Part shown: piece after piece, positions 1 to 14,640 of the stretch
Position numbering within the stretch: the first letter of the stretch is position 1
How the letters are laid out: each line of letters starts with the position of its first letter
DNA from: Dermatophagoides farinae
Lineage: Eukaryota > Arthropoda > Arachnida > Sarcoptiformes > Pyroglyphidae
Length of the DNA: 64,000 bases
Assembly: GCF_024713945.1 (NCBI RefSeq)
Contig: NC_134686.1
Coordinates: 3,284,947 to 3,348,946, forward strand
Direction of reading: 5' to 3'
The notes under the pieces: model-generated
Told to the model about the DNA's origin: nothing
What the model saw: only the letters and a program-made list of their open reading frames with translations
Database searches by the model: none
Position numbers and translations under genes: made by a program

Positions 1-2582
1 GATGGTGGTCGAACGAATAGCCGAAATCGAGAAATATATGGATGATGGTCATAATTTATTTGTTGTTTTATCTAAATCAACATTATTCCAAGTGAAAGTA
101 GAAACCCGTTCTATTTTCTCATTTTGATCAACTGAAAATTGTTTTTTTTTGTTAAATTGGTCAATATTTTTTTTGTTTGTTAATCACTGTGAGTATTAGT
201 GACTGAACTTGATGTTTATTATTTTATTCACATTTGATAATTAAAAGCATTCCATATTTGTTGTATTATAAAACGGAAAATGCTTTTTTCTTGAATGAAA
301 AATGTTCATTGGTCGTCATGTTTGTTGTGGTGGTGGTGGCCTCCGTGATCTAAGAATTTTTATTTCTTTCGTTTATTCGGTTATATTCAAATATTTTTTT
401 GATTGTCTTATCCACATTATTCCAGTAATAATAATCCAATATCCTTAATGTATGATAATTCGTATGTCTCGAATATATTTAGTGAATGTGTGACACACGA
501 ACTAAGCAAGCGAAAAGAGAGAAACAGACCAACATGATAAAATATCGGACATTAACCGGAATTTTATTTTCCCATTATTACCGGATTCTTTTCGTTTCAT
601 CTACGGATATGAATGATGATGATGACAGTAACCATTTTCTGGTGTCTATAAAATTATGCTTTATATGGCACTGTTTATCATTATCAAACGTCCAGAAAGC
701 AGAACAGAATTACATGCACAACAGCAGGATATCAACAAACAAACGGTTCATTCTGTTTGTATATGAATTCTGTAGGAAACATGTGATATATGTCTATATC
801 AGGACAGTCATCATTTTTCGTAACGAAAGGAAGATAAATCCTATAGGAAAAGAATGACCAAAGTTAGTGAATATGAATCGTCCATGCACACAAACATCAA
901 ATCATTTAACAGGCAATCTTTTTGCAGCTTTTGGTGTTTTCTGTTGCCAATCAAAAATCATCGGTCAAAGAAAAAGGTACTTTGTATTATTATTATGAGG
1001 TATATGATGTGTTGATGTGTTTTTCTTCATTCAGTTTTGATAGTGCCAAGAAATAGAGCATATAACAAAATATTGTGTTGTTTGTGGTGTGCGAATATTA
1101 ATCAAAACAGAAAACTCGGAATGAATGCTGTATACATTAATATTAATTATGTATTTGTTTGGTTCATTTTTTCTACTCGATCTTTGTGGTACGATGGAAT
1201 ATAATGGCAATAATAATACTTTTGGTGTTAGGATTGGTGAAACACCGATGAAACAACCACCCTCGTACTAATTAGTTAGTTTTTTTGCAAACGTTCTTGG
1301 AGTGCTTGCTTTTTTCGATTCTTGTGGGTGTTCCATCATCGAGTGTTTTCATTAATTCTTGCTGCGTGTGTGTAGGTTCCGTAATTTTGCTGCTGTTCAT
1401 TTTTTGTTGCCATACATATCACACTGAGAATAGTAACTCATTTTTTTCTCGATTCATTTACATTTACGGTTTGTTATTATTATTTTCATAATAAAATTCA
1501 TATCGGGAATGAATATGAATATTCGTTTGAAGTTTACAAATACATGGATACACAGTGGTGCATTCGAATTGTTGTTTTTTCTTGTTTGGGTGAAAAAAAT
1601 TGAAATTATTATTAAGGAATATTCATTTGTTATGATCATGACTTTGTAGAACCTATTTCTGGTACCCGTATTTCCACGATTGTTTGTTTGTTTTTCAGTA
1701 GGAAAACCTTGTCTTGATGAAGATATGAATTTTTTTCTTTGTAATAACGATAAATTGTTTGTCATTTGAAATGTAGACTAGACACTTCAGAGTGAAAGTT
1801 TGAATTGGAATTTTCTCTATTGTTTGAGGAAAATTGCCAGAATGCAGGTTAAATTGGTGACGTGAGAAAATGCCATAGTATTAATAACCATGATGATTGA
1901 CAATAATTTGAGTTGTGAGAAATTTTCTTTTTGTCCGTTATTTATTTTATTATTATTGTGTCATGTTTAAACTGTTGTGGATGTTTACAAATGCATACTC
2001 ATACAGTGGTGACATACAGACACAGATTATGCCACAACAAAGTTATTATCATAATAATGACCCAAGTTTCAACCATTAACATCTTTGGACATTTCATTTT
2101 TTTTCTGTTTATTATTGTTTGGCCCGGTTTTCGCATTTATTATTTCGTTTCTAAAATATCGTCTTAATTCAAATGGATCTTTTTGTTTTTGTTGTTGTCG
2201 TACCATTATTACTGTTGATTCACATCCATCATTATACATCCCCATTAATTATCTAATTAATAAGACGATGATGACCATACGAATCACTTTTTTATTATTA
2301 AAATGAACATACAACAAGATTATCTTTTCTCAGAACGAAATCATTTCATTGTTATTTCCTTTACAGTAGTGAAATTTAAAAAGAAAAACACATCATCATC
2401 GTCATTTTGTTTCATAATTCGTTTCATATCTTGTTTAATATTTTGAAAGAAAATAAAATAGAAAGCAAGATAGATTCATCATCGTCATCATCATTGCAAT
2501 CGTATGGTTATTATTATTATCTTTTTTAAAGTTCTTATCGTATATGCTTGTCATTCATTGCATTCCATGATTGTGATGTGCT

Positions 2583-2603
2583 TGTGTGTGTGTGTGTGTG
2601 TGT
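2583..2603. repeat. (GT)n microsatellite
   Basis: About ten uninterrupted GT units in non-coding DNA. Confidence 0.9.
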
Positions 2604-5600
2604 CGCATAGCGAGAAAATGATGTGTCTGTCTTGTCTTGTCTTTCTGGATCTACAATCAGATCTAAACACACACAGTGTCTACTTTGGCACATGTGACCT
2701 GATTTGAATTCAGCGTTTTGTTTTATTTTGTTTTTTCATTAAATTTATTTTTCATTGTTCACCTTTTTCCAGTGCATGTGTCTTTTCTTGTAATGTGTTG
2801 CCAATGTGTTTTATCCGTTTTGTACTTGAAGCATCATTTTTATTAAAAAATCTTATCACCAATTCCTATGGTGTTGTTCTGATTTTTGTGTGTCTGATGG
2901 AAAGAGGAAGGAAATCTTTACACATCCTTTTTTTAATTGTTTCACAACTTATTAACTTTTGTTTGAAAAATCGATTGATCATCATCAATCGATCGATCAT
3001 TTTAAAATTCGATTGATTGGCTCTATCATTTATTCATGAGAATGATGATGATGAGTTGGTTTTTTTCTTTATTCTTTTTTATTTATTTAAATACGAGAGA
3101 AACTTTTTCGTTCGATTAGATCAAAAAACGATTCGAAAATCATTTGAATTCAAAAAACATTCGCTCTTCATATATTTTCATGATGTCATCATCATCAACT
3201 GATTGTTCCGGATTGATGTAGTTTATGACAATGATGATGATATACAAATTGTCTCCATTTTTTCACATTTTTCACATTGCCAAAAACAATAGCAATTTGA
3301 TGAATAAAATTTGCAAGATTTTTGGACCAAGAAGTTTTTTCGATGTCAATGTCGCTTGTTCCATGGCCAAATGATGATGAAATACTTTTTGATTTATGTA
3401 CGGGGTTATCACTTTCATGTATAGGTATTTATCAACAGATGTTCGGACAAGATTTAATCTACTACATTTTCAACCGATTGTACTGAATCACGATTGTCCA
3501 CATTTATGTGCCATTGATGATTATCAATGATGAGTTGAATTGAAATTCTTCATAATTTATTTCTCAGATTTGGCATGTTGTTGGCCTTGTCATTTTCCTT
3601 GTTTGGACTATCATTGATGACAAACGATGATGCGGACAAACAAATGTACATAATGCACGACATATATCATTCGATGTGATGATGATGACAACTTTTTCTC
3701 AATGGTTTTCTCATTGTCATAATTCGATATTTTAAAGTATCGGTGATTTTTATTTAAATGAAAATGCTGATAATAAATAGTGATTAGAATCAATTACAAT
3801 TTAGAAAAATGAAGAAAAAATTAAACATTTCTATCATGTATACGATTTGCTACGGGCGCCAACATATATGTGGATGTTTGGGAGAAACAAAAAATTTGAT
3901 AGTTGTTGCCGACCACCATCGTCAGCCATTGGTCAATGTTTTGTGTTTGTGCATGATGATGATTTCAGATGTCCAAATATACATGAACATTTTGGGACCT
4001 TGATTTCATCGAATTATTATAACCATAAATTGATTTTTCATTTGCCTCAAACAACAAAAATATCATTTGATCATCATATTTTTTTTTAAATTGGCCAATT
4101 TCAATTGACACGTAACCTATTAGTTCAATGGCCAATGACCAATTGATCAATTCGAATTGATTTCTGATCTATTTTGTTTTCGAAAATTCTCACACCACCG
4201 ATTCGTTATTTATCCACGGTCGTCATTGATTAACTTTATCCCACCATTGAATTTTTGAAAAAAGTTTTTTGTTTTTAAAAAATAAAAACAAAATCATGTC
4301 CATATTCGTAGAACGAAAAAAAAAATTTTCTTTTGACTCTAATGAATGAATTTATCGGATAGAAAAAGATTATTATTATTTTTACATTGTGCTAATTGTG
4401 GGATGAGTACGCAAACTCACACACACCCAATGGAAATTTTTTTTTCGTTTTTTAAAATTTACAATACTCTTGAGTGTCGTTCAGGGACTATAAATAATTT
4501 TTACGCCCTTATCGTCTATTTCTTTTTTTTTGTTCAATGGTCAAAATATCGATTTTTGTTTTCCATCGAATCGAATGTTTGAATTGTGACATTTATTGTT
4601 ATCATTTCTTAGTTTGAATTATTATAATGGCCTTTTTGTGATTTAATTTTTTCCAATGACAAGAAAACAAGCAAACGATGACCAAATAAATTTTTTCTGT
4701 TTTGTTGTTGAAAAACCAACCCATGACATTTAGCTCTTTGAAAGTTGTGCAATAGAAAAAAATCAGACTAAAGAAATCTAGGTTGCTGATCTGGTCCTTG
4801 AAGATGGTCAAAAAAAAAACTTGAAATTTCGTCAAAGGCTACATTATCACATCTTGGCCATTAAACTCGATGATGATTAAGTTGTAACCAATTATAAACA
4901 TCCCTGTGATTTAATAATGAGATTCACACAATGTTATTATTTTGTTTGTTTTTTCCCTCTTCATTCTCAAATCAATCGATTGATCTTCAAAATATGAAAC
5001 AATCATGTGATCGATTAATTCGGACGAATGCCACAATCGCGTGTATGCATAAATTTTCTTTTTGTTGTTGTTGTTGTTGAAATAATGATCAGATGATTAT
5101 GATGATCAAAAGTAAATATTTGTTCGTTTATAAAGAAAATTTTCTTGTCTGTATTTGTTGTGTGGTTATCACCATCAATTGGCGATTAGTTGTTGTGGTG
5201 TGTGTGTGTGCTTTTTAATCTCATTTTTTTTCGCATGTGGACATTGATTTTCCAAAATGGGACATGTAATGATAATACTGGGAAAAAATACAGGTAGCTA
5301 CTGATGTTGAATTCAAATCTATTTATTGCGTGCATATCTGTTTTGCTACTGTTGTTGTTGTTGTTGTTCATTTATTATTTGTGTGTTTGAATGATATGCT
5401 GACAATTTATGCATTCTGAATGATTATGAATGATAATAATAATCACCTCTGAAACCGTTTTATATCCGAAGAAAAAAAATGAGTCGAAATAATCACATTA
5501 TTTCCCAATCACCAATGATATGTTGTTCATAGAGTGAAAAATTATGAAAAAAAATCAACAACATACAACAAAACAATTGACACTTTTGATTGATCCCGTT

Positions 5601-8600
5601 CATTTTTCAAGGCGCTCTGTTCATCGATCCATCATAGTTAAGAAATTGTTTCATTGATTTTTTGCCATTACTTTGTCGAAACACATTCGTCAAAGTCATA
5701 TAATTTGCTACTTTTTCATCATTTTGAAATTGACAAAGTCATGTCTTTTATGGGTGGCATATCGAATCGTTGATGAATGGATGATGATGATGAATTTTAG
5801 AATTTTTTTTTCATTTAAAATTTCCAACTTTATTCTGCATTGAAAGAATCAAATTAATGGTCGTTGTTTTTGTTCGCTTATCTCTCCATATCATTTTAGT
5901 TGCTACTAAAAATAATAAATTTCGTAACTTGTCTTGTGTTCAACATGAAACAAGACAGATTGTCGTTGTCAACACAAGAAAGAATTTTAATTTCAAATAA
6001 AATTTTATTCATTCAAAATCAAGCTTCTCAGAGCTATTAACACATTATCACCATCATCATCTATGGTACCACGACCAGTGATGATGACTTTGTTAATTAC
6101 GATAACCGGGAAACCATGTCCGAATGGTGAAATATTATTAAGATAAACAAATGAAAAATGGATAGTGATGGTTGAGCAAAAAATTTATTTATTGAATCAT
6201 CATCAACATGCTCATATCACCATGTCATCTAGTTTTTTGCATCAATTTATTATATGGTTTTCATTTTCTTTTTGGCTCGGTTACAAATCCAATTCAATCG
6301 TTATATATACAATTCATAAATTTTTCAATTCAAATGCGATCGTTCATATACTGTGTGTGCAGATGGGAGTAGAACCTAGGTGTTGTTACAAATTATATTC
6401 ATTCCATTTCAGAAGCTACAACGATGATTGAAAAACACAAATACACAACTGAATAGGCCGAAACTAATTAATAATTTGCTTTTTGCATCAACCTAGGGCC
6501 TCATCATACTTTATATACTTTATACTTTATTAATAATAACAATTTTTTTCATCTAAAGCAAAGTTAATTAACTTTTTTCTGTTGAACATTTCATTGTTGT
6601 GAAGCTTTTGAGAAAAACATTGAAAATAGTGAATAATTGTCTGTTTTTTTCGTTGACAAAAAACTCTTTTTTTCTGATTGCGAAAACTAACTAAAATCGC
6701 TGTTTGATGGCTGTAATCTTTTCTCATGAATTTTTCTTGTTTAATTACTTTAACATGTTTGGTTGTAAGATTTTTTTTTGTTTCATTGATCAAGTTAATT
6801 GAACATTCTTATTTGAAGACGATCAACGATGACCATTCATTCATTCAATCTATTAATTCCACTGTTTGAATATCAAAAAAAAAACAACCAGAATCAAAAA
6901 GCGATCAGATCAAGTCGTTCACGAAAATTATTTTCGGAATTTTAAATTTTTCTCTCTTTCATTGCATAGTGTGAGATTTGGTCATCCATTTATCATTGAA
7001 GCAAGTTTATTTGCTCTTGAAAACGTTATTACCTGTGTCTGTGTGTTTGATTTAGATTTTTTCATTCATTCATACGACCATTGAGAACATCTCAACTATG
7101 AGAATTTTATTCCTCCGATTCTAAAAAGCTAATTACGAACAAACATAACATTTTTTAATGTCAATTTTTTTCTGGTTGTTGTTGTCAAATTTGACACACT
7201 ATACATGTGTATGGATAGTATTTAGCGAGAAAAAAAAATCTCACCATGAAGCTTTCTGTTGTTGCTAGTTTTCCAATTCAACATCTATCTTGTTCTTATG
7301 AGATCATTCAAGCGTAGAATCCAGATGCTTTCCAATATAATTATCAATTAATCTTCACACAATTCAGAGTCTTTTTTGCAAAAAGTGTCATTCCTACTTT
7401 CTGCATGTCACCGTGTCTAATACACACTTTTCTTGATGTGATCTTGAATTGATTTGTTGCCATTCAAAAAAAAAAAAATTGATAATAAACAAAACATAAT
7501 GATGACCATTCGATTAAGATGTTGTAGTTTTATTTGGTGAGCAAACCTTTTTTGAAAAACCTGACCAATTTGTGATGATAAATTTGTTTTTTTCTTTTTT
7601 CTGGTTTTGGGTTCGATTCGATTGTGTTCATCACTGATATGTTGATGATGAGGTCGACATACCACCACAGAAAAAGGACAATTATAATTATTGCCATTTC
7701 GAATCATTCATCATTCATCATAGTTTGTTGCCTATCTCCTTTTTGTGTATATGCTACGTCTGTTGTTTTTTCTTTTAGTTTTGCTTGTTGGCTATAGCTC
7801 CATGGATACATCATAACCATCATCATTCTTCAATGGGCTGTCATATCCAAGATACAGTAGCATTTTTAACCTGCAACCAACAAAAACAACAACAACAACA
7901 ACAGGTGTATAAATGGAATGTTTTTTTTTGTATTATTTCTCATCATCTTGGTGGTGTGGAATTTATGTAAAAAAAAACAACAACAACAACGATGTAGCCC
8001 TCTTTCTCTCTGTACATGTAATTATATGGACTTTTTTTCGGAAATTTTTTCTTTTTTCCCTCATCATCATAATCATCTCCATGCGGATTTTATAATGAAT
8101 TCCAATCCAATGATGATGATTATTTTTATGGATGACAAATGACTTTTGTCCAGGAAAAAAAACACATTGAATGTCATTCTTTATTTTTTAGGCTTCACAA
8201 TTCACAAACTATTTGTGAATTCAATTTTTCACCCACAGCAACATTTACACACATTATGAATGCATAAGTATTTTGGATTGGATTTATTTTCGTGCTAGTT
8301 AGCTTTTAGTTTCAAAAATATGTTGACCCTTTTTCGTCGTTTTTGTTCAACGGGTGGGGGTTCAATCATGATTTTTTTTGTAGTGTTTGAAAGGATGGAC
8401 TTTTGCTAATTAGGCGTCATTTCCGGCTGGACAATGGACAAGAACAAATATTTTAAAATTCAACTCTCGTTACCCTTTTCATCATTTATCGTAACCACCC
8501 AATCGAAAACAATTAGCGAATATAGTTTTTTGTTTAAACAACAAGTGTTTATTTGTATGGATGACCTTTTTCCTTTATTATATGATCCGTTGAATACCAT

Positions 8601-10790
8601 ACCATTATTATTATTATTTCCACTATAGCCATTGGTCAAACGTGATGATGATTATTTCTGTCACATTCGTTCAGGTCAAATTTATCAAAAAAATCAAATT
8701 TGAATATTTTCCTCTGTGTTGAATATGTTGTTGTTGCTTATTACGTATTTACTCACAGACACATCATTTTCATTTATCCTTGTTATCCGGTTGATATTTT
8801 GTAAATGTCACACACACACACATCGAGTCAGTGATGAAAAAATAATTTGCCATTTGTGTGCAGTGAACCTAAACACAGAAACCTTTTTTTTGGTTCTTCT
8901 TTACACAACCTAGTTATTATTATGGTAGTGTGGGTATGATTCTGTTATTGACATTCCATGTCATATTTTTCTCTGTTTGTTACGTCAAAATCAACATCAT
9001 TGCCCTTCCATTGTCACACATAGTATGTGTGTGTGTGTTAAACAATCGAAATGATGACAAATGACAAACCTTGTCATCATTTTGATGGTATTTCATGCCA
9101 TTCGGTTATGAATCGGATCTAGTTTGTCAACAACAACAACAAAATTGTGAATAATAATCAATTCGAATGGCCAAAATAATTCTCATCGAAATTGAACTGA
9201 ACTGAACTAAATTGGAGATTTTGATGATGATTTTTTTTTGTTACATGATTGACATACCGACATACACTTGTCATTTGTATTTCATCATTCCAAAAAAAAA
9301 AAAAAATATATATTTTGATCAGTCTAATAATGTGTGAGAACGATTTTTCCATTGATCAATCAATTGAATGTTGTCGATAAGTTGTGGATACTTTATGCAA
9401 TCATAGTCATTTTACGCACACACACACACACACACTTGCACTTGAATGATGATTATTATTTCTGATGATGGATATCAATAAGTTGGAAAATCAAGTTCAC
9501 CGAGTTCTAGTTTTTTTCTCCATTTCGTCTTATTTTGGATTTTTCCATTGCCAACGAAGAAATACAATTTAGCCATTGGCCATCATATCATTTGAATTTA
9601 TTCTTTTTCCATCCAATCATTTGCTCCAACTTTTAATGATAGCCCTACGGATGACCAAGATGATGATGATGATCTGGTTGGTTTACGTTTCGATCTGGTC
9701 ATTTTTTTTAAACTCTAAATATCACTATTGATTCACCTGTGCATATAGCTAGACAACGACATTTTCAATGACGATCTTTCATTTCATCATATATATTCAT
9801 TCGTTAATGACAATTTTTTTCGCAGTCTTTTCAAGTCAAAATCCTATGCTGTGATGGCTTGTTTGGGTTTTTGTTTGTTGCTGAATGTGTGTGGCTGTCA
9901 TTGATGTGATATGAGGATTATTATTATCATTATACAGATTATTATACAGACAAGACACTAATATTGGTGGTTTGTGTGCTGAATGTTGATGTGAATGTGA
10001 TCATTATCATTGGATAAATAAATAATGAAAAAAGTGCGAACCATTACCATCATTAATAACATTGGCAATCACACCAATAGCAGAAAACAAAAAATGAACG
10101 AGATTGATATCGATTGATGATGATGAGTATGATCGACGATAACCCTTCGAAAAGAAAATCAAGTGACCACAATAAATAAGATTTTTGTGAGTGAATGAAT
10201 CGAGTGATGCATTTTTTCTTTATTTATAATCCACATATATAATAATCATATTCGGTAATTTAGTAAAATCCTACATGGCCCAAAAATAATAATATGGATA
10301 TGGATATGGATATGGATGTTTAATGTCTGTTTGTGTGTATCAAGTTTACTCAAATACGGACATCTCATCATCTTTGATAATGTTTTGAATCCTTTATGAT
10401 GATCATCATTTTAATTCCCAGTAGCCTAATATTAACCAAGTTTTTCTTTCTCTCCGTTCTTGTTAATTATTTTTTTCTTTGCTATCAATTTATGTATGCA
10501 TTGACCATCATTCTTTCCACCAAAATTCGGTCAATGGATTTTCTCTTCACTCATTCATTAATCTAATCCGAAAGCAGTAGCCATTTATACCATCATTTGG
10601 GCTGGTCATTTTCTTTTTTCATTTTTTCGAAAAAATTGCCTTGTCTTGCTTATATGGGTATAGGGTATAGGGTCATTGTTGTTTATATTTTGCCATTGTG
10701 TGTATATGTCATTGGTGACATTATCATCATTATCTTTATCACAATTATGAGGAAATTGGGAAGAAATGATGAAAAAATATCATTTCTGTG

Positions 10791-10794
<4 letters not shown>

Positions 10795-10822
<28 letters not shown>
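10795..10822. repeat. (GT)n microsatellite
   Basis: About fourteen GT units in non-coding DNA. A similar CA run lies at about 9,416-9,435. Confidence 0.9.
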
Positions 10823-12773
10823 AAGGAACTCACACATAGTTTATTCTTCAAGGTTAGACTAGATTACTTTTTTTACTTGATCACCATCTTCATCATCATC
10901 ATCATCATTAAGCCAAGGATCATAAACAGAGATTTTATTCAGAAAATTCTACTCTCAAAATGATGATAATGATTTAAAAATTCCATTTCATCCATCTACC
11001 CAATCTATTCAGTATTAGCATTAAATTCTGTGTGGTCAATGTTTGTCTGAGATCATGAAGCGAGAAAAGAGAGAGAGAGAGAATGTTAAATTTTCAGTTT
11101 ATTTTTCATTTCTATCTGTCCATTCAATTCATGATATCGAGGTCAGGTCAGTGCTAAGGTGTGGTACTACTAATACTACCACTAATAATAATAATAATAA
11201 TCATCTTGGTCTTTGTCTATCATCATCAATTCTTCTTTTATGTGATTGTCATTTAAAACGCCGCACACGCACATTGCACTGATTACAACACAATGTTGAC
11301 CACTGTCAAAAGAAAGAATTTATAAAAGAAAATTGTGTGTTCCATTCACTTTCTCAGTCTGTTCAATCTATCCAAGTTCAGGTTTGTCTTCATATGATGA
11401 TGATGATGATAGGCTCCAGATGGATTTATCATGAACAAAAAAAAAAAAAAAAAATAAAGAAAAATGATACCTAGCCTATTCGCTTGGGTCTATTAATCAA
11501 CATGAGAAAAGAAAGCACCAAGTCATTGCTATCTATCTACTAGTAAGTTGTATAATCCAGGCTAGCCAATGGAAGATTCTTTAGAATTGAATGTATTTAT
11601 GAAAACGATTAGTGTTGTTATTATGACTAAACTAACTGAAAATCGAAGAGGTGTTAGTATAAATAATGATTCATTAGTCACTATATCATCATTGTTGTTT
11701 ATTCTTTTCTATCAACGACAACAAAAATAAGGAAATTTTGAATTGAAAATGAGAATTCTCCATTGAGACTTGGATCTGCTGTAGTAGTATATTTGTCTCA
11801 AGACCGTAATAACATTATCGATAATGTTTTCAACGACGATGATCATGTCGATCAAATAAATTAACCCTGTTTTGCTGTTGTCGGCCATTTTATTATGACC
11901 ATATTGGACATCAATTGACCAGTATTTCCAAGTGAAAATGTTGTCCTTTTGCAATTATTGTTTGAAATGATGATGATGATGATGATAATGGCCTTAGAAT
12001 TCTATTTGTTTGTTGTTGTATCGTTTTTACTTTATTTATTCCTATTTGGGGTCATTACTTTGGCGAAAAAGAAAAATCTTTGGTTCCGTGTTGCCCAAGT
12101 TGATTGTTTTATTTTTTCATCTAATGTTTTTATGATTGCCTCATATAAAATCAACAGCAACAACGGAAATGGTAAACTGAATCTATAGGAATACACTACC
12201 TCACTACATGTACTTGGCTTCTGAATCAAATATTTATTTTCTCTCTAGACTGTTGGCTATATACAGATACGGTGTTGTTGTCTGTTTGTGTTTCTGTCCT
12301 GATTTCATCATGTCGGTATTTTTTGTGATCCAAATGAGAATCTCCCCGGTATTTGTATATGTGTGTGTGTTCACATCGTTTGGTGTGGATGGTTTCATTT
12401 TCTTTCCTTCTCAGTTTGTGTCAATTAAATTTTTTATCAGTGAAATAACATGCATTTTGTGTGGATTTGTTTTTCTGGATGAATGTTTTTCTTTCATTTT
12501 TGCTAATTAGAATGCATTAGAACAAAACAACAACAACAACAAACAAATAAAAGTAGTGTATATCATGCATTGAATTTAATTGTTTTTTGTTATTGTTTCA
12601 ATTCCAATTGGTTTCGGGTGGACATTGGTCGCCATGTATAACTGATAAAACTAGTTTGAATTTTTTTTTTCGTTTCATTCATCTACTACTTTATTATTTC
12701 CAAACTATTGTCATTCATGAACCCTGTGCTTGAATTCTTTGATGAATGAATGAATTTTTCAATTTCAATATTA

Positions 12774-12800
12774 ATGATGATGATGATGATGATGATGATT
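12774..12800. repeat. (ATG)n microsatellite
   Basis: About nine ATG units. Similar runs lie at about 13,121-13,147, 23,158-23,183 (CAT) and 28,281-28,303. Confidence 0.85.
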
Positions 12801-14167
12801 GGACTATTAAATTTTGAATTTCAAAGAAAATGCAGGTAAATCTGAGCACTTGTTCAGCAATGAATGATTTGTTTGATTCGGGTTCGAGCACCCGCTGCGA
12901 TATTTTAATTAATAAATTCTATGTCCATATCTGAATTGTTTGAATCTTGTTTCAATTGCATTTCAAAGGGCCATGGATGATTACTAGCAATGAAGCAAAA
13001 CATATGTATTAAGGTTAGAGAATTTCTTTTTTCTCCAGTATAAGTAGGTGTGCGTGTGAGAAATATTTGGCTTGTTTTATTTCACTTTCGCTAATTTCAC
13101 CAATAGCCTGCATACAGACACGATGATGATGATGATGATGATGATGAATGAGAGAATAAACCAATCATTCCATCATTGTGTCATAGTTGTTTAGTTTTTC
13201 TGGTCATGTCATTGACATTGTCTTTTCGTTATTGTTGGCTGATTGCTTTTAGTTGTTGTTTCGATTGATCTCCTGTGGGCTATATCATTATCATCACAAC
13301 AAGGTAGATGTCAAATGCTGCAATATAATGACAATGATACAATTGGCTACTTTATACATTATTAGCGATTGTTTCTATGCTCGCGTTATAAACACCTGAA
13401 TATACACACAAATATTTGTTCTTTTCATTTTTTTCCTATGGTCCAACACACACACGAGAAGGGTCTCCGGTCTATTTAGAACGTTATTACTACCGTCGTT
13501 AACAATCATTGAATCTAATGGACTGATAATCATTATTATGATACGTTTCTTCTTCAATCTTTGTTTGTTGTTGACATGTCATCATCATCATCATCATCAT
13601 CGATGATGTTGAAAAGGAAACGAAATACTGGGCCAGTGTCTCTCTCTCTCTCTTGGAACAAAATTTCATTTCATTCATCAAAATAAAACGAGTCATGGTT
13701 GATCAGATTCAGGATAACGAGAATTTTTTGTTTGTGTGTGTAGTTGCAAAATTGCTTCTGTTGTTGAATTTTGAAGCAATTTGAAACTGGACAAATGAAA
13801 CCTAGAACAAAAAAGAAGAAAATCCACACACAGAACACTTATTATCATTTCTATTCTTGTTTTCTTTCTAGAAAAGTATCATCATCATCATCATCATCCA
13901 CGTTGAGATCATTATCTTGTCAAAATCTTAAACCATGTGTCGGTATGTGTGTGTTGATGCCAATTTGAATCTTCATCTCAATTTTTTTCTTCACCGTCCG
14001 ACCAATCGACGAGATCAACTTGTGCTGATAATGGTTTGCAGAGAACCTGACCTGTTGAGGTTCTACTTTTTAGCAATGGAATGATGATGATCAGATCTAA
14101 CTATCATTTCTTTTAAAATAAAATGAATGCCAATGTCGAATGACTTAAAAGAAGAACTAATGAAATT

Positions 14168-14185
14168 GATGATGATGATGATGAT

Positions 14186-14216
<31 letters not shown>

Positions 14217-14226
14217 AGGAAGAGGA
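14168..14226. repeat. Compound (GAT)n-(GAG)n repeat
   Basis: A GAT run passes directly into a GAG/GGA run and then AGAGGA units, giving almost 60 bases of pure-purine-biased repeat about 400 bases upstream of the first latrophilin exon seen. Confidence 0.85.
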
Positions 14227-14640
14227 CAAGAAGTGACACGTAATTAATTTCAACGACTTGTGCTCAATGCTACCGTGTACTACGGATGTGTGTGTGTATC
14301 ATTTTGGCTATTTTTGACCATTTTTATCTCCACTTGATAGAGAATTAATTCATTTTTTAATGATTATTTTTCAATCTAATTAGATTTGAGCATTGAGACA
14401 TGATTGCGGAAATCAAGTTTGAAAACGAAATAATGTTGACAATAGATTAAGATTATCCGATTGAGCTTTGTTCAAATGGTTAATGAATTCGATTGTAATT
14501 AATTAGTTTTTTTCCCTTGTTCTTTCATATAATAATCACGTGTTTTTGTATCATCCATTTTTAATGAGAAAAGTGATGTGTTTGCAAGTAACGATCATAA
14601 TCTAACAAACTTTTCATTTCATTTCCTTTCATTCATACAG

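Larger units (their letters stand above)
1..14640. other. AT-rich non-coding DNA, probably 5' intron or flank of latrophilin
   Basis: No reading frame here has a recognisable domain, a codon pattern like the downstream exons, or linked splice sites. Open frames are short and made of low-complexity codons from T-rich and ATG/CAT-rich DNA. The first recognisable exon (14,641) starts in the middle of a protein with an incoming split codon. At least one upstream exon carrying the signal peptide must therefore lie in this stretch or left of the window, and I could not identify it. Simple repeats are frequent. Confidence 0.6.

Noticed and set aside
12876-12905. GGTTCGAGCACCCG resembles a tRNA T-arm/B box
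   Set aside because: No matching acceptor, D or anticodon arms upstream at the right spacing.
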